Origin: Paenibacillus sp. FSL H8-0048
GTDB lineage: Bacteria; Bacillota; Bacilli; Paenibacillales; Paenibacillaceae
NCBI RefSeq assembly: GCF_038002825.1
Contig: NZ_JBBODF010000001.1
Location: 372,001-436,000 of the forward strand
Direction of reading: 5' to 3'
DNA: 64,000 nucleotides
The notes beneath the pieces were generated by a model, which saw only the letters and a program-made list of their open reading frames with translations, searched no databases and had not been told where the DNA came from. Positions 51,379-59,930 of this stretch are shown in pieces (within the stretch, counting starts at the first letter, position 1; every line of letters starts with the position of its first letter). The translations under genes were made by a program, and so were the position numbers.

Positions 51379-53295
51379 TTGGCCGATTTAACAAAAACAG
51401 AAAACCTCCCGTCCGCTGAAGATATTTATCTGTTCCATGAGGGCACGAATTATCGCAGCTATACGATGCTTGGCGCGCACATTGCCGTCCAAGAAGGGCA
51501 GGCCGGCGTTCGCTTTACCGTGTGGGCTCCTCATGCGGCATATGTAGGACTGGCGGGAGATCATAACAGCTGGGATGGAACATCTGATCTTGATACGTTA
51601 TATAAGATACCCGATTCAGGATTTTGGAGTCGTTTTTTCCCGGGAATGGAGCCGGGAACTTTTTACAAATACAGGATTACAGGAGCAGATGGTACAAGCT
51701 TCCTCAAAGCTGACCCTTATGCCTTCCACGCAGAAGTGCGTCCGGCTACAGCATCCGTTGTGGCGAATCTGGACGGCTACAAATGGGGGGACGCGGCATG
51801 GCGGCGGAAGAGTAAAGGTCCGTATCAGGCACCCATGAACATTTATGAAATGCATCTGGGCACCTGGCGGCAAAAGGAAGACGGCGAACTCTATACTTAC
51901 CTTGAGATCAGCAGTCTGCTGATTCCTTACCTGAGTGAAATGGGCTATACCCATGTGGAGTTCATGCCCCTGGCTGAACATCCTTATGATCTGTCCTGGG
52001 GCTACCAGGGAACCGGTTATTTTGCCGCTACCAGCCGTTTCGGAGAACCGCAGGATCTCATGTATCTGATCGATCAGCTGCATCAGGCAGGCATCGGGGT
52101 CATTCTGGACTGGGTTCCGGCCCATTTTGCCAAGGATGCCCATGGTCTTCGCCTCTTCGACGGAACGCCGCTGTATGAGTATGCCGATCCGATGCTGGCG
52201 GAGAAGCCGGGCTGGGGCACCTTGTCCTTTGACTTCAGCAAGCCGGAAATCTCATCGTTCCTAATTTCAAACGCATTGTTCTGGTTCGAGAAGTATCATA
52301 TTGACGGCATGCGCGTGGACGCGGTTACGAGTATGCTGCGGCTTGATTTCGAGAAGGAGCACCATCAGTACCGGACCAATGAGCATGGCGGGCTGGAGAA
52401 TCTGGAAGCCATCCGGTTCATTCAGCAGCTTAACCAGACGATTTTCCAGTATTATCCGAAGGCGCTCATGATGGCGGAAGAATCCAGTGCTTGGCCGGGC
52501 GTAACCTCACCGGTGCATGAAGGGGGCCTCGGCTTCAACTACAAATGGAATATGGGCTGGATGAATGACACCTTGGGCTACATAGAACGGGACTTCGGAT
52601 CACGCCCGTATCATCATAATTTGTTGACCTTCCCGATATGCTATGCGTATGCCGAGAACTATACTCTGCCGCTGTCACATGACGAGGTGGTTCACGGCAA
52701 GAAATCGCTGCTGGACAAAATGCCGGGGTCCTATGAACAGAAATTCGCCGGTCTGCGCCAGCTTCTCGGATATCAGATCAGCCATCCGGGCAAGAAGCTG
52801 CTGTTCATGGGCGGAGAGTTCGGGCAATTCATTGAATGGAAGGATCAGGATCAGCTCGACTGGCTGCTGCTGGATTATGAGAGCCACCGGCAGATGCAGG
52901 CGTATACAGCTGCGCTGAATAAGCTATACCTTGCCGAAAAAGCACTGTGGGAGCTCGATCATGACATGGCAGGCTACCAGTGGATTGATGCCGATGATAG
53001 CGGGCAGAGTGTCGTATCCTATATCCGCAGAGGCAAACGTCCGGTAGATACACTGCTCATTATCATCAACTTCCAGCCGGTGGAGCGCCGCCATTACCGC
53101 ATCGGCGTGCCGCGCCCGGGCGTATATGAGGAATTATTCAGCTCTGAGAGCACCCTATACGGCGGATCGGGCTTCCATAATGAGCCGCAGAAGAGCACCA
53201 AGACGGAGTGGCATAATCAGGTGAACAGTATAGAGCTGACGCTGTCCCCGCTGAGCTTTTTGGTGCTAAAGAAGTCCGGCCGCAAGACCGTTTAA
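51379..53295 (+). CDS. glgB: 1,4-alpha-glucan branching enzyme
   Basis: 638 residues from TTG 51379 with AAGGTGGTGATG upstream. Introduces alpha-1,6 branches. N-terminal CBM48 (about 35-115, VRFTVWAPHAAYVGLAGDHNSWDG), then the GH13 barrel with EFMPLAEHPYDLSWGYQGTGY, catalytic Asp in GMRVDAV, Glu in MMAEESSAW, and LPLSHDEVVHGK. The C-terminal beta domain ends with SFLVLKKSG. Length fits the compact Bacillota form. glgA follows 45 bases on; glgC lies divergent upstream. Confidence 0.95.
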   Translation: MADLTKTENLPSAEDIYLFHEGTNYRSYTMLGAHIAVQEGQAGVRFTVWAPHAAYVGLAGDHNSWDGTSDLDTLYKIPDSGFWSRFFPGMEPGTFYKYRITGADGTSFLKADPYAFHAEVRPATASVVANLDGYKWGDAAWRRKSKGPYQAPMNIYEMHLGTWRQKEDGELYTYLEISSLLIPYLSEMGYTHVEFMPLAEHPYDLSWGYQGTGYFAATSRFGEPQDLMYLIDQLHQAGIGVILDWVPAHFAKDAHGLRLFDGTPLYEYADPMLAEKPGWGTLSFDFSKPEISSFLISNALFWFEKYHIDGMRVDAVTSMLRLDFEKEHHQYRTNEHGGLENLEAIRFIQQLNQTIFQYYPKALMMAEESSAWPGVTSPVHEGGLGFNYKWNMGWMNDTLGYIERDFGSRPYHHNLLTFPICYAYAENYTLPLSHDEVVHGKKSLLDKMPGSYEQKFAGLRQLLGYQISHPGKKLLFMGGEFGQFIEWKDQDQLDWLLLDYESHRQMQAYTAALNKLYLAEKALWELDHDMAGYQWIDADDSGQSVVSYIRRGKRPVDTLLIIINFQPVERRHYRIGVPRPGVYEELFSSESTLYGGSGFHNEPQKSTKTEWHNQVNSIELTLSPLSFLVLKKSGRKTV

Positions 53296-53340
53296 GGTCA
53301 GGAAGTATTCTAAAAAGCCACTATATAAGGGGGAGATGGA

Positions 53341-54777
53341 ATGAAAGTATTATTTGCCGCAGCGGAAGCCCATCCATTTATCAAAACAGGCGGACTGGCC
53401 GATGTCATCGGCGCTTTGCCGAAGGCCCTGAAGGCGGCTGGGGTCGATGTCCGGGTAATTCTGCCCAAATACAAAGGAATTCCTGAGAAGTATTCCGCAC
53501 AGATGGAGCATGTCGCTACGCTGGAGGTCCCGATTGGCTGGCGCAATCAGTATTGCGGGATCGAACGGGTGGTGTTTGAAGGGATTCCCGTCTATTTCAT
53601 CGACAATGAGTATTACTTCGGCCGTGACGGGATTTATGGCTACATGGATGACGGGGAGCGCTTCGCGTACTTCAACCGGGCGGTGCTGGAATGCCTGCCG
53701 GCGATTAGCTTCCAGCCGGATGTGATCCATTGCCATGACTGGCATGCTGCGGTTGTCCCGCTGCTGCTGCAGGCGCACTACCGTCATAATCCGTTCTACA
53801 GTGAGATGCGTACGGTATTCACCATACATAATCTCCTGTATCAGGGAGTCTTTCCATATACGGTGCTGGGTGAGCTGCTGGGTCTGGATGACAGCTATTT
53901 CCTGGGCGTAGAGTATTACGGGAATGTGAATTATATGAAGGGCGGGATTGTCTACAGTGATCATGTCACTACTGTCAGCCCGACATATGCCGATGAGATT
54001 CGGACCCCATACTACGGCTATGGCCTCGATGGTCTCCTGACTTCGCGTTCTGACGCGCTGAGCGGCATTGTGAACGGAATTGATACCAAGAGCTATAATC
54101 CATCCAGTGACACGGCAATCTTCACCAAGTACCGCTCCAACCTGGCCAAAAAGGCCGAGAACAAGCTGGGACTCCAGCAGGAGCTTGGATTGCCGGTGGC
54201 TCCTTATATTCCCATGGTAGCTATGGTTACGCGTCTGGTGGATTCCAAAGGACTGGATTTGCTGACCCGTGTGCTGGATGAGCTGCTGTACTATGATGAT
54301 ATTCAGTTCGTGCTGCTGGGAACGGGGGATGAGGTCTACGAACGCTGGTTCCGCGAGGCGCAGTGGCGTTATCCGAGCAAGCTGTCGTCACAGATTACCT
54401 TCAGTGATGCCTTGTCCCGCAAAATCTACGCCGCCAGCGACATCTTCCTGATGCCGTCCAAATTCGAGCCTTGCGGCATTAGCCAGCTCCTCGCGCTTCG
54501 TTACGGCAGCATTCCGGTGGTCCGTGAGACAGGCGGACTGAACGACACCGTGCAGGCGTACAACGAATATACCGGAGAGGGCAACGGCTTCACCTTCAAG
54601 GATTACAACGCCCATGATATGATGCACACGCTCCGCCGCGCCGTATCATTCTACCACAAGCCTGAGCACTGGAAAAAAGTAGCCAAAAACGCATTCTCCG
54701 GCGACTATAGCTGGAACGTATCCGCACAGCAGTACATTGATATTTATAAAAAGATTACGGTTGCTGCGGAGGAATAG
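53341..54777 (+). CDS. glgA: Glycogen synthase
   Basis: 478 residues. GT5 enzyme adding glucose from ADP-glucose. KTGGLADVIGALPKAL at the N-terminus (ADP-glucose Lys), HCHDWHAAVVP, then the second Rossmann domain with the nucleotide site MPSKFEPCGISQ and RETGGLNDTVQ. Length is normal. GGGGGAGA precedes the ATG. Terminator at 54799 closes the glgB-glgA unit; glgP is not in the window. Confidence 0.96.
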   Translation: MKVLFAAAEAHPFIKTGGLADVIGALPKALKAAGVDVRVILPKYKGIPEKYSAQMEHVATLEVPIGWRNQYCGIERVVFEGIPVYFIDNEYYFGRDGIYGYMDDGERFAYFNRAVLECLPAISFQPDVIHCHDWHAAVVPLLLQAHYRHNPFYSEMRTVFTIHNLLYQGVFPYTVLGELLGLDDSYFLGVEYYGNVNYMKGGIVYSDHVTTVSPTYADEIRTPYYGYGLDGLLTSRSDALSGIVNGIDTKSYNPSSDTAIFTKYRSNLAKKAENKLGLQQELGLPVAPYIPMVAMVTRLVDSKGLDLLTRVLDELLYYDDIQFVLLGTGDEVYERWFREAQWRYPSKLSSQITFSDALSRKIYAASDIFLMPSKFEPCGISQLLALRYGSIPVVRETGGLNDTVQAYNEYTGEGNGFTFKDYNAHDMMHTLRRAVSFYHKPEHWKKVAKNAFSGDYSWNVSAQQYIDIYKKITVAAEE

Positions 54778-54798
54778 GGGCAGTAAGGTTTAGATGGG

Positions 54799-54842
54799 AA
54801 AAGGCATCCCTCAGTTCATCAGGAACTAAGGGATGCCTTTTT
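54799..54842 (+). terminator. Terminator of glgBA
   Basis: Long stem AAAAGGCATCCCT / AGGGATGCCTTTT with an inner AGTTC / GAACT pair, then TTTTT. Confidence 0.9.
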
Positions 54843-54913
54843 CTGTCGCACATGGCTCCCTAACATAATGAAGAACTATAATTACAAGGGGGATTGTACT
54901 ATAGGCAGAGGGA

Positions 54914-55100
54914 ACAGTTGGATTTTAGGCACTTGTTAACGGAAGGAATAACTCATCCTCCGAAGCAAATAGAAAAAAGACACTTAATTAGCCCAAACTT
55001 CCTCATTTTAAGGAATTCAGCGAAAATAGATGCTTTTTTCCAACTATTTACTGCCAGCGCTTGGAATTGGCGAAATTAAGATACGTTTTTCCAACTAAAC
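54914..55100. repeat. Intergenic fold-back repeat with four copies of an AGTTGGAAAA-type motif
   Basis: Forward copies at 54914-54940 (ACAGTTGGATTTTAGGCACTT) and 54967-54992 (AGAAAAAAGACACTTAATT), 53 bases apart; reverse copies at 55020-55048 and 55070-55100, each reading TTTTTCCAACT, 50 bases apart. The two reverse copies also share an adjoining GGAATT-CGAAA stretch. Same architecture as 41334-41516 but a different motif. No open frame; the rest of this 354-base gap holds only the glgA terminator. Confidence 0.65.
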
Positions 55101-55131
55101 AAGTAGCATTAAAGAAATAACAAAATTCAAG

Positions 55132-55503
55132 TCATGTATACGGATAAGTATGCGGAATTTTGGATTGGAATTCTTTTAGGCTCACGATCTGGTTCCCGGG
55201 ATTAAATTCGATTATAGAGACTCCGTCAAACGCATCGGTCACAGCATCATACTCACACTTAAAGTACCATTCCACCACAGTCATATGGCCTTGATGAATA
55301 AATTGCTTGATCGTCCAGTTGAGTACCGTACCACGCGTATTCCAGTCCTCGAACCACAACAACAGGGTGTCAAATCCCCGATATTGAGGGCCGTAGCTTT
55401 CGGTATATACAATGTTGGGATCAAAAATGGTACTTAATATAGAATTGTCCTTGTTAATCCATGAATCGAAATATTGCCTGATCCGCCGCTCACGTTCAAT
55501 CAT
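55132..55503 (-). CDS. SnoaL-like (NTF2-fold) protein
   Basis: 123 residues from ATG 55503. The pattern IRQYFDSWINKD ... YTESYGPQYRGFDTLLLWFEDW ... VVEWYFKCEYD ... SIIEFNPGNQIVSLKEF is that of the SnoaL/nuclear transport factor 2 fold, a small cone-shaped barrel used by isomerases, hydrolases and binding proteins. No catalytic residues can be named. Its start overlaps the end of the GH13 gene by 8 bases, so it is cotranslated with that enzyme. Confidence 0.8.
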   Translation of the reverse strand: MIERERRIRQYFDSWINKDNSILSTIFDPNIVYTESYGPQYRGFDTLLLWFEDWNTRGTVLNWTIKQFIHQGHMTVVEWYFKCEYDAVTDAFDGVSIIEFNPGNQIVSLKEFQSKIPHTYPYT

Positions 55504-57259
55504 TTGATTCCACCTCCACAATATGCCGGAAAAGAATCCGGTACTCATACGGCTCCAGCGCCACGTTCATCATCCCGCGTTCGGGAGCAACCGCTTCACC
55601 TGTTAGCGCATCCAGCCAGTCACTGGTCTCCATGGGGTGGCTGAGTGTGCGTGGCTGCGGTGAGTTGTTCATCCAGACCGTGAAGTGGATCAGCTCATCT
55701 GCACGCTCATAGACGATGCACGGGTCATGCTCGCCGGCCTGAAGAATCCGGAAGCGGCCTTCGCGGAGGGCTTTATGCTCCTTGCGCAAACTAATCATCC
55801 TACGGTAAAAGTCATACAGCTCACGGTCCTGCTTGCTCTGCTCCCATTCCATACATTTGCGGCAATCCGGGTCCTCATAGCCGGTCAGGCCAATCTCATC
55901 GCCGTAATAGATGCAGGGAGTGCCCATGAAGGTGAACAGGAAGACGACCGTCAGCTTCAGCTTCCGTTTGTCTTCACCGAGCACGGTGAGCAGGCGGGGG
56001 GTGTCATGGCTGCCGAGCAGATTGAAGACCACCTCATTCGTCTGCTGCGGATAACGCATGAGCAGGCCGCCGATCCGGTGACCGAAGGTGATGCCGTCCA
56101 TCCCGCCGTTGAAGAATTCCAGCACCGTCCCCGAGAAGGGATAGTTCATCACCGAATCAAACTGGTCGCCGAGCAGCCAGGTTAAGGAATCACTCCAAAC
56201 CTCGCCTACGATGTAAGCATCCGGGTTCGCGGCTTTGACCACCTTGCGAAAATCGCGCCAGAAGTGATGGTCCACCTCGTTGGCCACATCCAGCCGCCAG
56301 CCGTCCACCTTGATCTCCTTAATCCAGTATTCGGCCACCTCCAGCAGATAGGATTTTACTTCATGATTGGCGGTGTTGAACTTCGGCATATTGCCATAGA
56401 AGCCGAACGTATCATAGGTGGGAATGCCGTCCACAATCTCAGCCGGAAAAGAGTTCACATGGAACCAGTCCCGGTAGACCGAATATTCCCCCTTGGCCAG
56501 AACATCCTGGAAGGGCGGGAACTGGTCGCTGCAATGGTTGAACACGGCATCAAGCATGACGCGCAGGCCCCGTCTGTGGCATTCTTCGACGACCTGCTTC
56601 AGCAGCTCATTATCGCCAAAATGCGGGTCGACTCTCCGGTAATCCACGATGTCATATTTATGATTGGAAGGCGAGACGAACAGCGGGGTGAAATAGAGGG
56701 CATTGACGCCCAGCTCCTGCAGGTCATCCAGATGGTCCAGCACGCCCTGAAGGTCGCCGCCGAAGAAATTATTCAGCTCGGGCTTGCCGCCCCAGGGCTG
56801 CGTGCCGTCCGGATTAATCAGGGGATTGCCATTCGCGAACCGCTCGGTCATGATCTGGTAGAACACCGCATCCTTCGCCCAGGGAGGAACCCGGAACAAG
56901 TCGATCCCGTGGATATAGGGGAATTCGTAGAAGTGATTCGGCGGGGGCGGGCATTCCGAGCGGATCCCGTTATCAAGCAGATAGACCGTCTCCATACCTT
57001 TACTCACGCGAAAAGTATAGCTAAGCCGCTTATATTTGGGCCGGACCGCTGCTTCCCAGTAGTCGAATTTGTCATCGGAGGCAGCCTTCTCCATGATAAT
57101 GTCATAAGAAGTATGCTGCCAATCGTACTTGTCGCCGGTAAGGGCGACTACGTAGTCCACATCATCACGTTTGGTGCGCACACGCAGATGAATCGTTTCA
57201 GTATCATAGGCATAGGCCCATTTGTCACGGGGAACATGGTACATCGCTTCAAGCAGCAT
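55496..57259 (-). CDS. GH13 neopullulanase/cyclomaltodextrinase-type enzyme
   Basis: 587 residues, GGAGGTG ahead of the ATG. N-terminal CBM34-like beta domain (about 1-125), GH13_20 barrel with DAVFNHCSDQFPPF, catalytic Asp in GWRLDVANEV, Glu in VGEVW, and LGSHDTPR, then a C-terminal beta domain. There is no signal peptide, so it is cytoplasmic and acts on imported or storage maltodextrins, which suits its place by the glg genes. Cyclomaltodextrinase, neopullulanase and maltogenic amylase cannot be told apart from sequence alone. Confidence 0.92.
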   Translation of the reverse strand: MLLEAMYHVPRDKWAYAYDTETIHLRVRTKRDDVDYVVALTGDKYDWQHTSYDIIMEKAASDDKFDYWEAAVRPKYKRLSYTFRVSKGMETVYLLDNGIRSECPPPPNHFYEFPYIHGIDLFRVPPWAKDAVFYQIMTERFANGNPLINPDGTQPWGGKPELNNFFGGDLQGVLDHLDDLQELGVNALYFTPLFVSPSNHKYDIVDYRRVDPHFGDNELLKQVVEECHRRGLRVMLDAVFNHCSDQFPPFQDVLAKGEYSVYRDWFHVNSFPAEIVDGIPTYDTFGFYGNMPKFNTANHEVKSYLLEVAEYWIKEIKVDGWRLDVANEVDHHFWRDFRKVVKAANPDAYIVGEVWSDSLTWLLGDQFDSVMNYPFSGTVLEFFNGGMDGITFGHRIGGLLMRYPQQTNEVVFNLLGSHDTPRLLTVLGEDKRKLKLTVVFLFTFMGTPCIYYGDEIGLTGYEDPDCRKCMEWEQSKQDRELYDFYRRMISLRKEHKALREGRFRILQAGEHDPCIVYERADELIHFTVWMNNSPQPRTLSHPMETSDWLDALTGEAVAPERGMMNVALEPYEYRILFRHIVEVESND

Positions 57260-57403
57260 AGTAGCACCTCCTGCAAATTGGGTGGAAGCTGTAATGATTC
57301 ATGCGGTAATTGGAGATAATCTATAGTAGATAGTATTATATACCACCTTCTTAGGATGTGCATTTTTTTGTCGCTGTAACAGGTTTTTGTCACAAAATTG
57401 TCT

Positions 57404-57432
57404 TTGCATATTCATACGAAGTGATTTATAAT
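57404..57432 (+). promoter_or_regulatory. SigA promoter of the amino-acid transporter
   Basis: TTGCAT (57404-57409), 17 bases, TATAAT (57427-57432), about 60 bases ahead of the binding-protein start. Confidence 0.85.
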
Positions 57433-57493
57433 AAATCGGTCAATGAGACGGAACAGTAGAGAGAACATAAATAGAATAGGGGAGACGGGACAA

Positions 57494-58318
57494 ATGAACA
57501 AATGGGGTAAACTTTCAATGGGACTGCTGCTGGCAGCAGGACTCTTGGCCGGATGCGGCTCTAATAACGATAAGAACAACACCGCAGCAAGCGGGAATGG
57601 CGGTGCTGCAAGCACAGAGGCACCGGCCAAGAAGCTGATTATGGGCACAAGCGCTGACTTTCCTCCCTATGAATTCCACAAGATGGTTGAAGGTAAGGAT
57701 ACGATTGTTGGTTTCGATATCGAGATTGCCAAGGAGATTGCCGCTGATCTCGGCCAGGAGCTGGAGATTAAGGATCTTCCGTTCGACTCTTTGCTGAATG
57801 AGCTGGCAAGCGGCCGGATCGATATGGTCATCTCGGGACTTAGCCCTACACCGGAACGCGCTGAGGCTGTAGGCCTCTCGGATATCTACTATAAGGCAGA
57901 GCAGGCTGTCGTAGTGCGTGAAGCAGACAAGGACAAATTCGCTACCATGGACGCACTGAAGGGCGCCAAGATCGGAATTCAGACCGGTTCCATCCAGGAG
58001 GGTATCGCTAAGGGCATCGAAGGCGCACAGCTGACCTCCCTCAGCAAAATCTCCGAAATCGTCCTGCAGCTGCAGTCGAACCGGGTAGATGCTTCCATTA
58101 TGGAAGGACCTGTGGCCAAGTCCTTTGTGAAGAACGTCAAGGGCCTTGTAATCACCGATGCCAAGCCTGAGGTTGAAGATGACGGCTATGCCATCGGCGT
58201 GAAGAAGGGCAACACCGAGCTGCTCGATCAAGTGAATAAGACACTCGGACGCCTGAACTCCGAAGGCAAGATTGATGAATTCGTAGCGGCAGCAAGCGAG
58301 CTTGCGGAGAGCAAATAA
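57494..58318 (+). CDS. Amino-acid ABC transporter binding lipoprotein
   Basis: 274 residues from ATG 57494, GGGAG ahead. Lipobox LAGC (Cys ~21), Gly/Asn/Ala-rich linker, then a periplasmic-binding domain of family 3: LIMGTSADFPPYEF, VGFDIEIAKEIA, RIDMVISGLSPTPERAE, and KIGIQTGSIQEG. The ligand loop with SGLSPTPER suggests a polar amino acid, perhaps arginine, glutamine or cystine; not resolved. A terminator lies between it and the permease, which would keep the binding protein in excess. Confidence 0.92.
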   Translation: MNKWGKLSMGLLLAAGLLAGCGSNNDKNNTAASGNGGAASTEAPAKKLIMGTSADFPPYEFHKMVEGKDTIVGFDIEIAKEIAADLGQELEIKDLPFDSLLNELASGRIDMVISGLSPTPERAEAVGLSDIYYKAEQAVVVREADKDKFATMDALKGAKIGIQTGSIQEGIAKGIEGAQLTSLSKISEIVLQLQSNRVDASIMEGPVAKSFVKNVKGLVITDAKPEVEDDGYAIGVKKGNTELLDQVNKTLGRLNSEGKIDEFVAAASELAESK

Positions 58319-58395
58319 TACGCGAAGCCGCGTATGCGGATAGCAGAGATCAGGATAGGCCCGCAGCTGGCTGCGGGATCATGCTTTACCATTAA

Positions 58396-58430
58396 GAAAA
58401 TGGCGGTGATCCGCCGTTTTCTATTTTTTT
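58396..58430 (+). terminator. Internal terminator between binding protein and permease
   Basis: Stem GAAAATGGCGG / CCGCCGTTTTC (11 bp, one wobble), TGAT loop, then a T7 run. It sits inside the operon, so it should be leaky, giving more binding-protein than permease mRNA. Confidence 0.85.
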
Positions 58431-58453
58431 GAGAAGAGGAGGGTCTGAGGGCA

Positions 58454-59113
58454 ATGAATGTATTCGATATGGCTTATGAGTACCGCAATTTATTCTTATC
58501 CGGTCTGCAGTACACACTGCTGCTTGCAGTGCTGGGGGTATTCTTCGGTTTCGTACTCGGCATCCTGGTGTCGCTCCTGCGGATGTCCAAATGGAGAATA
58601 CTGCGCTTTATCGCAACCGCATGGGTCGAATTCTTACGCGGGACGCCGATGCTGGTACAGCTGTTTCTGATACACTACGGGTTAACGGAGCTTGGACTTG
58701 AGTTTACGCCGATCCAGTCCGGTGCGATTACATTAACCATCAACAGTTCAGCTTATTTGGCGGAGATTTTCCGCGCGGGGATTCAGGGTGTAGACCGCGG
58801 TCAGGTTGAAGCAGCGCGTTCACTCGGAATGAAGCAGGGGATGACGCTGCGCTACATCGTGCTGCCGCAGGCGATTAAGAACGTGCTGCCGGCCATCGGT
58901 AACGAATTTATTACCATCATCAAAGAATCTTCAATTGTGTCTATGATCGGGGTTGCAGACCTGTTCTTTCAGGCGAAGACCATTACAACGATTACGTATG
59001 AGGGCCTGACACCCTATGTTATTATTGCCATCATGTATTTCGTACTGACATTCACACTATCCAAGCTGCTGGGTATATTGGAACGGAGGCTGAACACGGA
59101 TGATCGAGGTTAA
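58454..59113 (+). CDS. Amino-acid ABC transporter permease
   Basis: 219 residues. HisMQ-type permease with about five membrane helices, the N-terminal [20 protein letters not shown] and the EAA loop [28 protein letters not shown] that docks to the ATPase. GAGGAGGG precedes the ATG. It probably works as a homodimer, since only one permease gene is present. Overlaps the ATPase gene by 14 bases. Confidence 0.94.
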   Translation: MNVFDMAYEYRNLFLSGLQYTLLLAVLGVFFGFVLGILVSLLRMSKWRILRFIATAWVEFLRGTPMLVQLFLIHYGLTELGLEFTPIQSGAITLTINSSAYLAEIFRAGIQGVDRGQVEAARSLGMKQGMTLRYIVLPQAIKNVLPAIGNEFITIIKESSIVSMIGVADLFFQAKTITTITYEGLTPYVIIAIMYFVLTFTLSKLLGILERRLNTDDRG

Positions 59114-59822
59114 GAACCTGCGGAAGAGCTTTGGGAAGCTGGACATCCTGAAGGGCATTGATCTGGATATTCACAAGGGCGAGGTCGTTGTAGTCATCGG
59201 CCCCAGCGGATCGGGCAAAAGCACCTTTCTGCGCTGTCTGAACCTGCTGGAGCAGCCCACAGGCGGCGAGATCAGCTTCGAGGGTCAATCCATTACCGCG
59301 AAGCGCCATGACATCAACGTGACCCGCGAGAAAATGGGCATGGTGTTCCAGCAGTTCAACCTGTTCCCGCACAAATCGGTGCTGCAGAACATAATGCTCG
59401 CCCCGCTTAAGGTGAAGAAGCAACAGGCGGCGGAGACGGAGAAGTTCGCGATGGAGCTGCTGCGTACGGTAGGCCTTGAGGACAAGCGCGATGCTTATCC
59501 GGCCCAGCTCTCCGGCGGACAGAAGCAGCGGATCGCCATCGCCCGGGCGCTGGCTATGCAGCCGCATGTTATGCTGTTCGACGAACCAACCTCGGCACTG
59601 GACCCGGAGATGGTCGGTGAAGTGCTTGAGGTTATGAAGCAGCTGGCGGTGAACGGCATGACCATGGTGATTGTAACGCACGAGATGGGCTTCGCCCGTG
59701 AAGTGGGGGACCGTATCCTGTTCATGGACGGCGGAGTGATTGTGGAGCAGGGGACACCGGCAGAGGTGTTCGGTCATCCCAAGCATGCCCGCACGCGCGA
59801 TTTTCTCAGCAAGGTATTATAG
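59100..59822 (+). CDS. Amino-acid ABC transporter ATPase
   Basis: 240 residues. GlnQ/HisP-type: Walker [21 protein letters not shown] loop [14 protein letters not shown], signature LSGGQKQR, Walker [15 protein letters not shown], switch His in VTHEMGFA. The start lies inside the permease gene, so synthesis is coupled. Terminator at 59833. Confidence 0.96.
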   Translation: MIEVKNLRKSFGKLDILKGIDLDIHKGEVVVVIGPSGSGKSTFLRCLNLLEQPTGGEISFEGQSITAKRHDINVTREKMGMVFQQFNLFPHKSVLQNIMLAPLKVKKQQAAETEKFAMELLRTVGLEDKRDAYPAQLSGGQKQRIAIARALAMQPHVMLFDEPTSALDPEMVGEVLEVMKQLAVNGMTMVIVTHEMGFAREVGDRILFMDGGVIVEQGTPAEVFGHPKHARTRDFLSKVL

Positions 59823-59832
59823 CAGGCCGGCT

Positions 59833-59862
59833 AATAACCCCACCGTATGGGGTTATTTTATT
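59833..59862 (+). terminator. Terminator of the transporter operon
   Basis: Perfect 9-bp stem AATAACCCC / GGGGTTATT with a 7-base loop, then TTATTTT. Confidence 0.85.
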
Positions 59863-59930
59863 TTGGCGGAGTGCACAATGTTTGATATAGTATACAAATG
59901 ATCAATCTACTTGAAAAGGAGTACATACAG

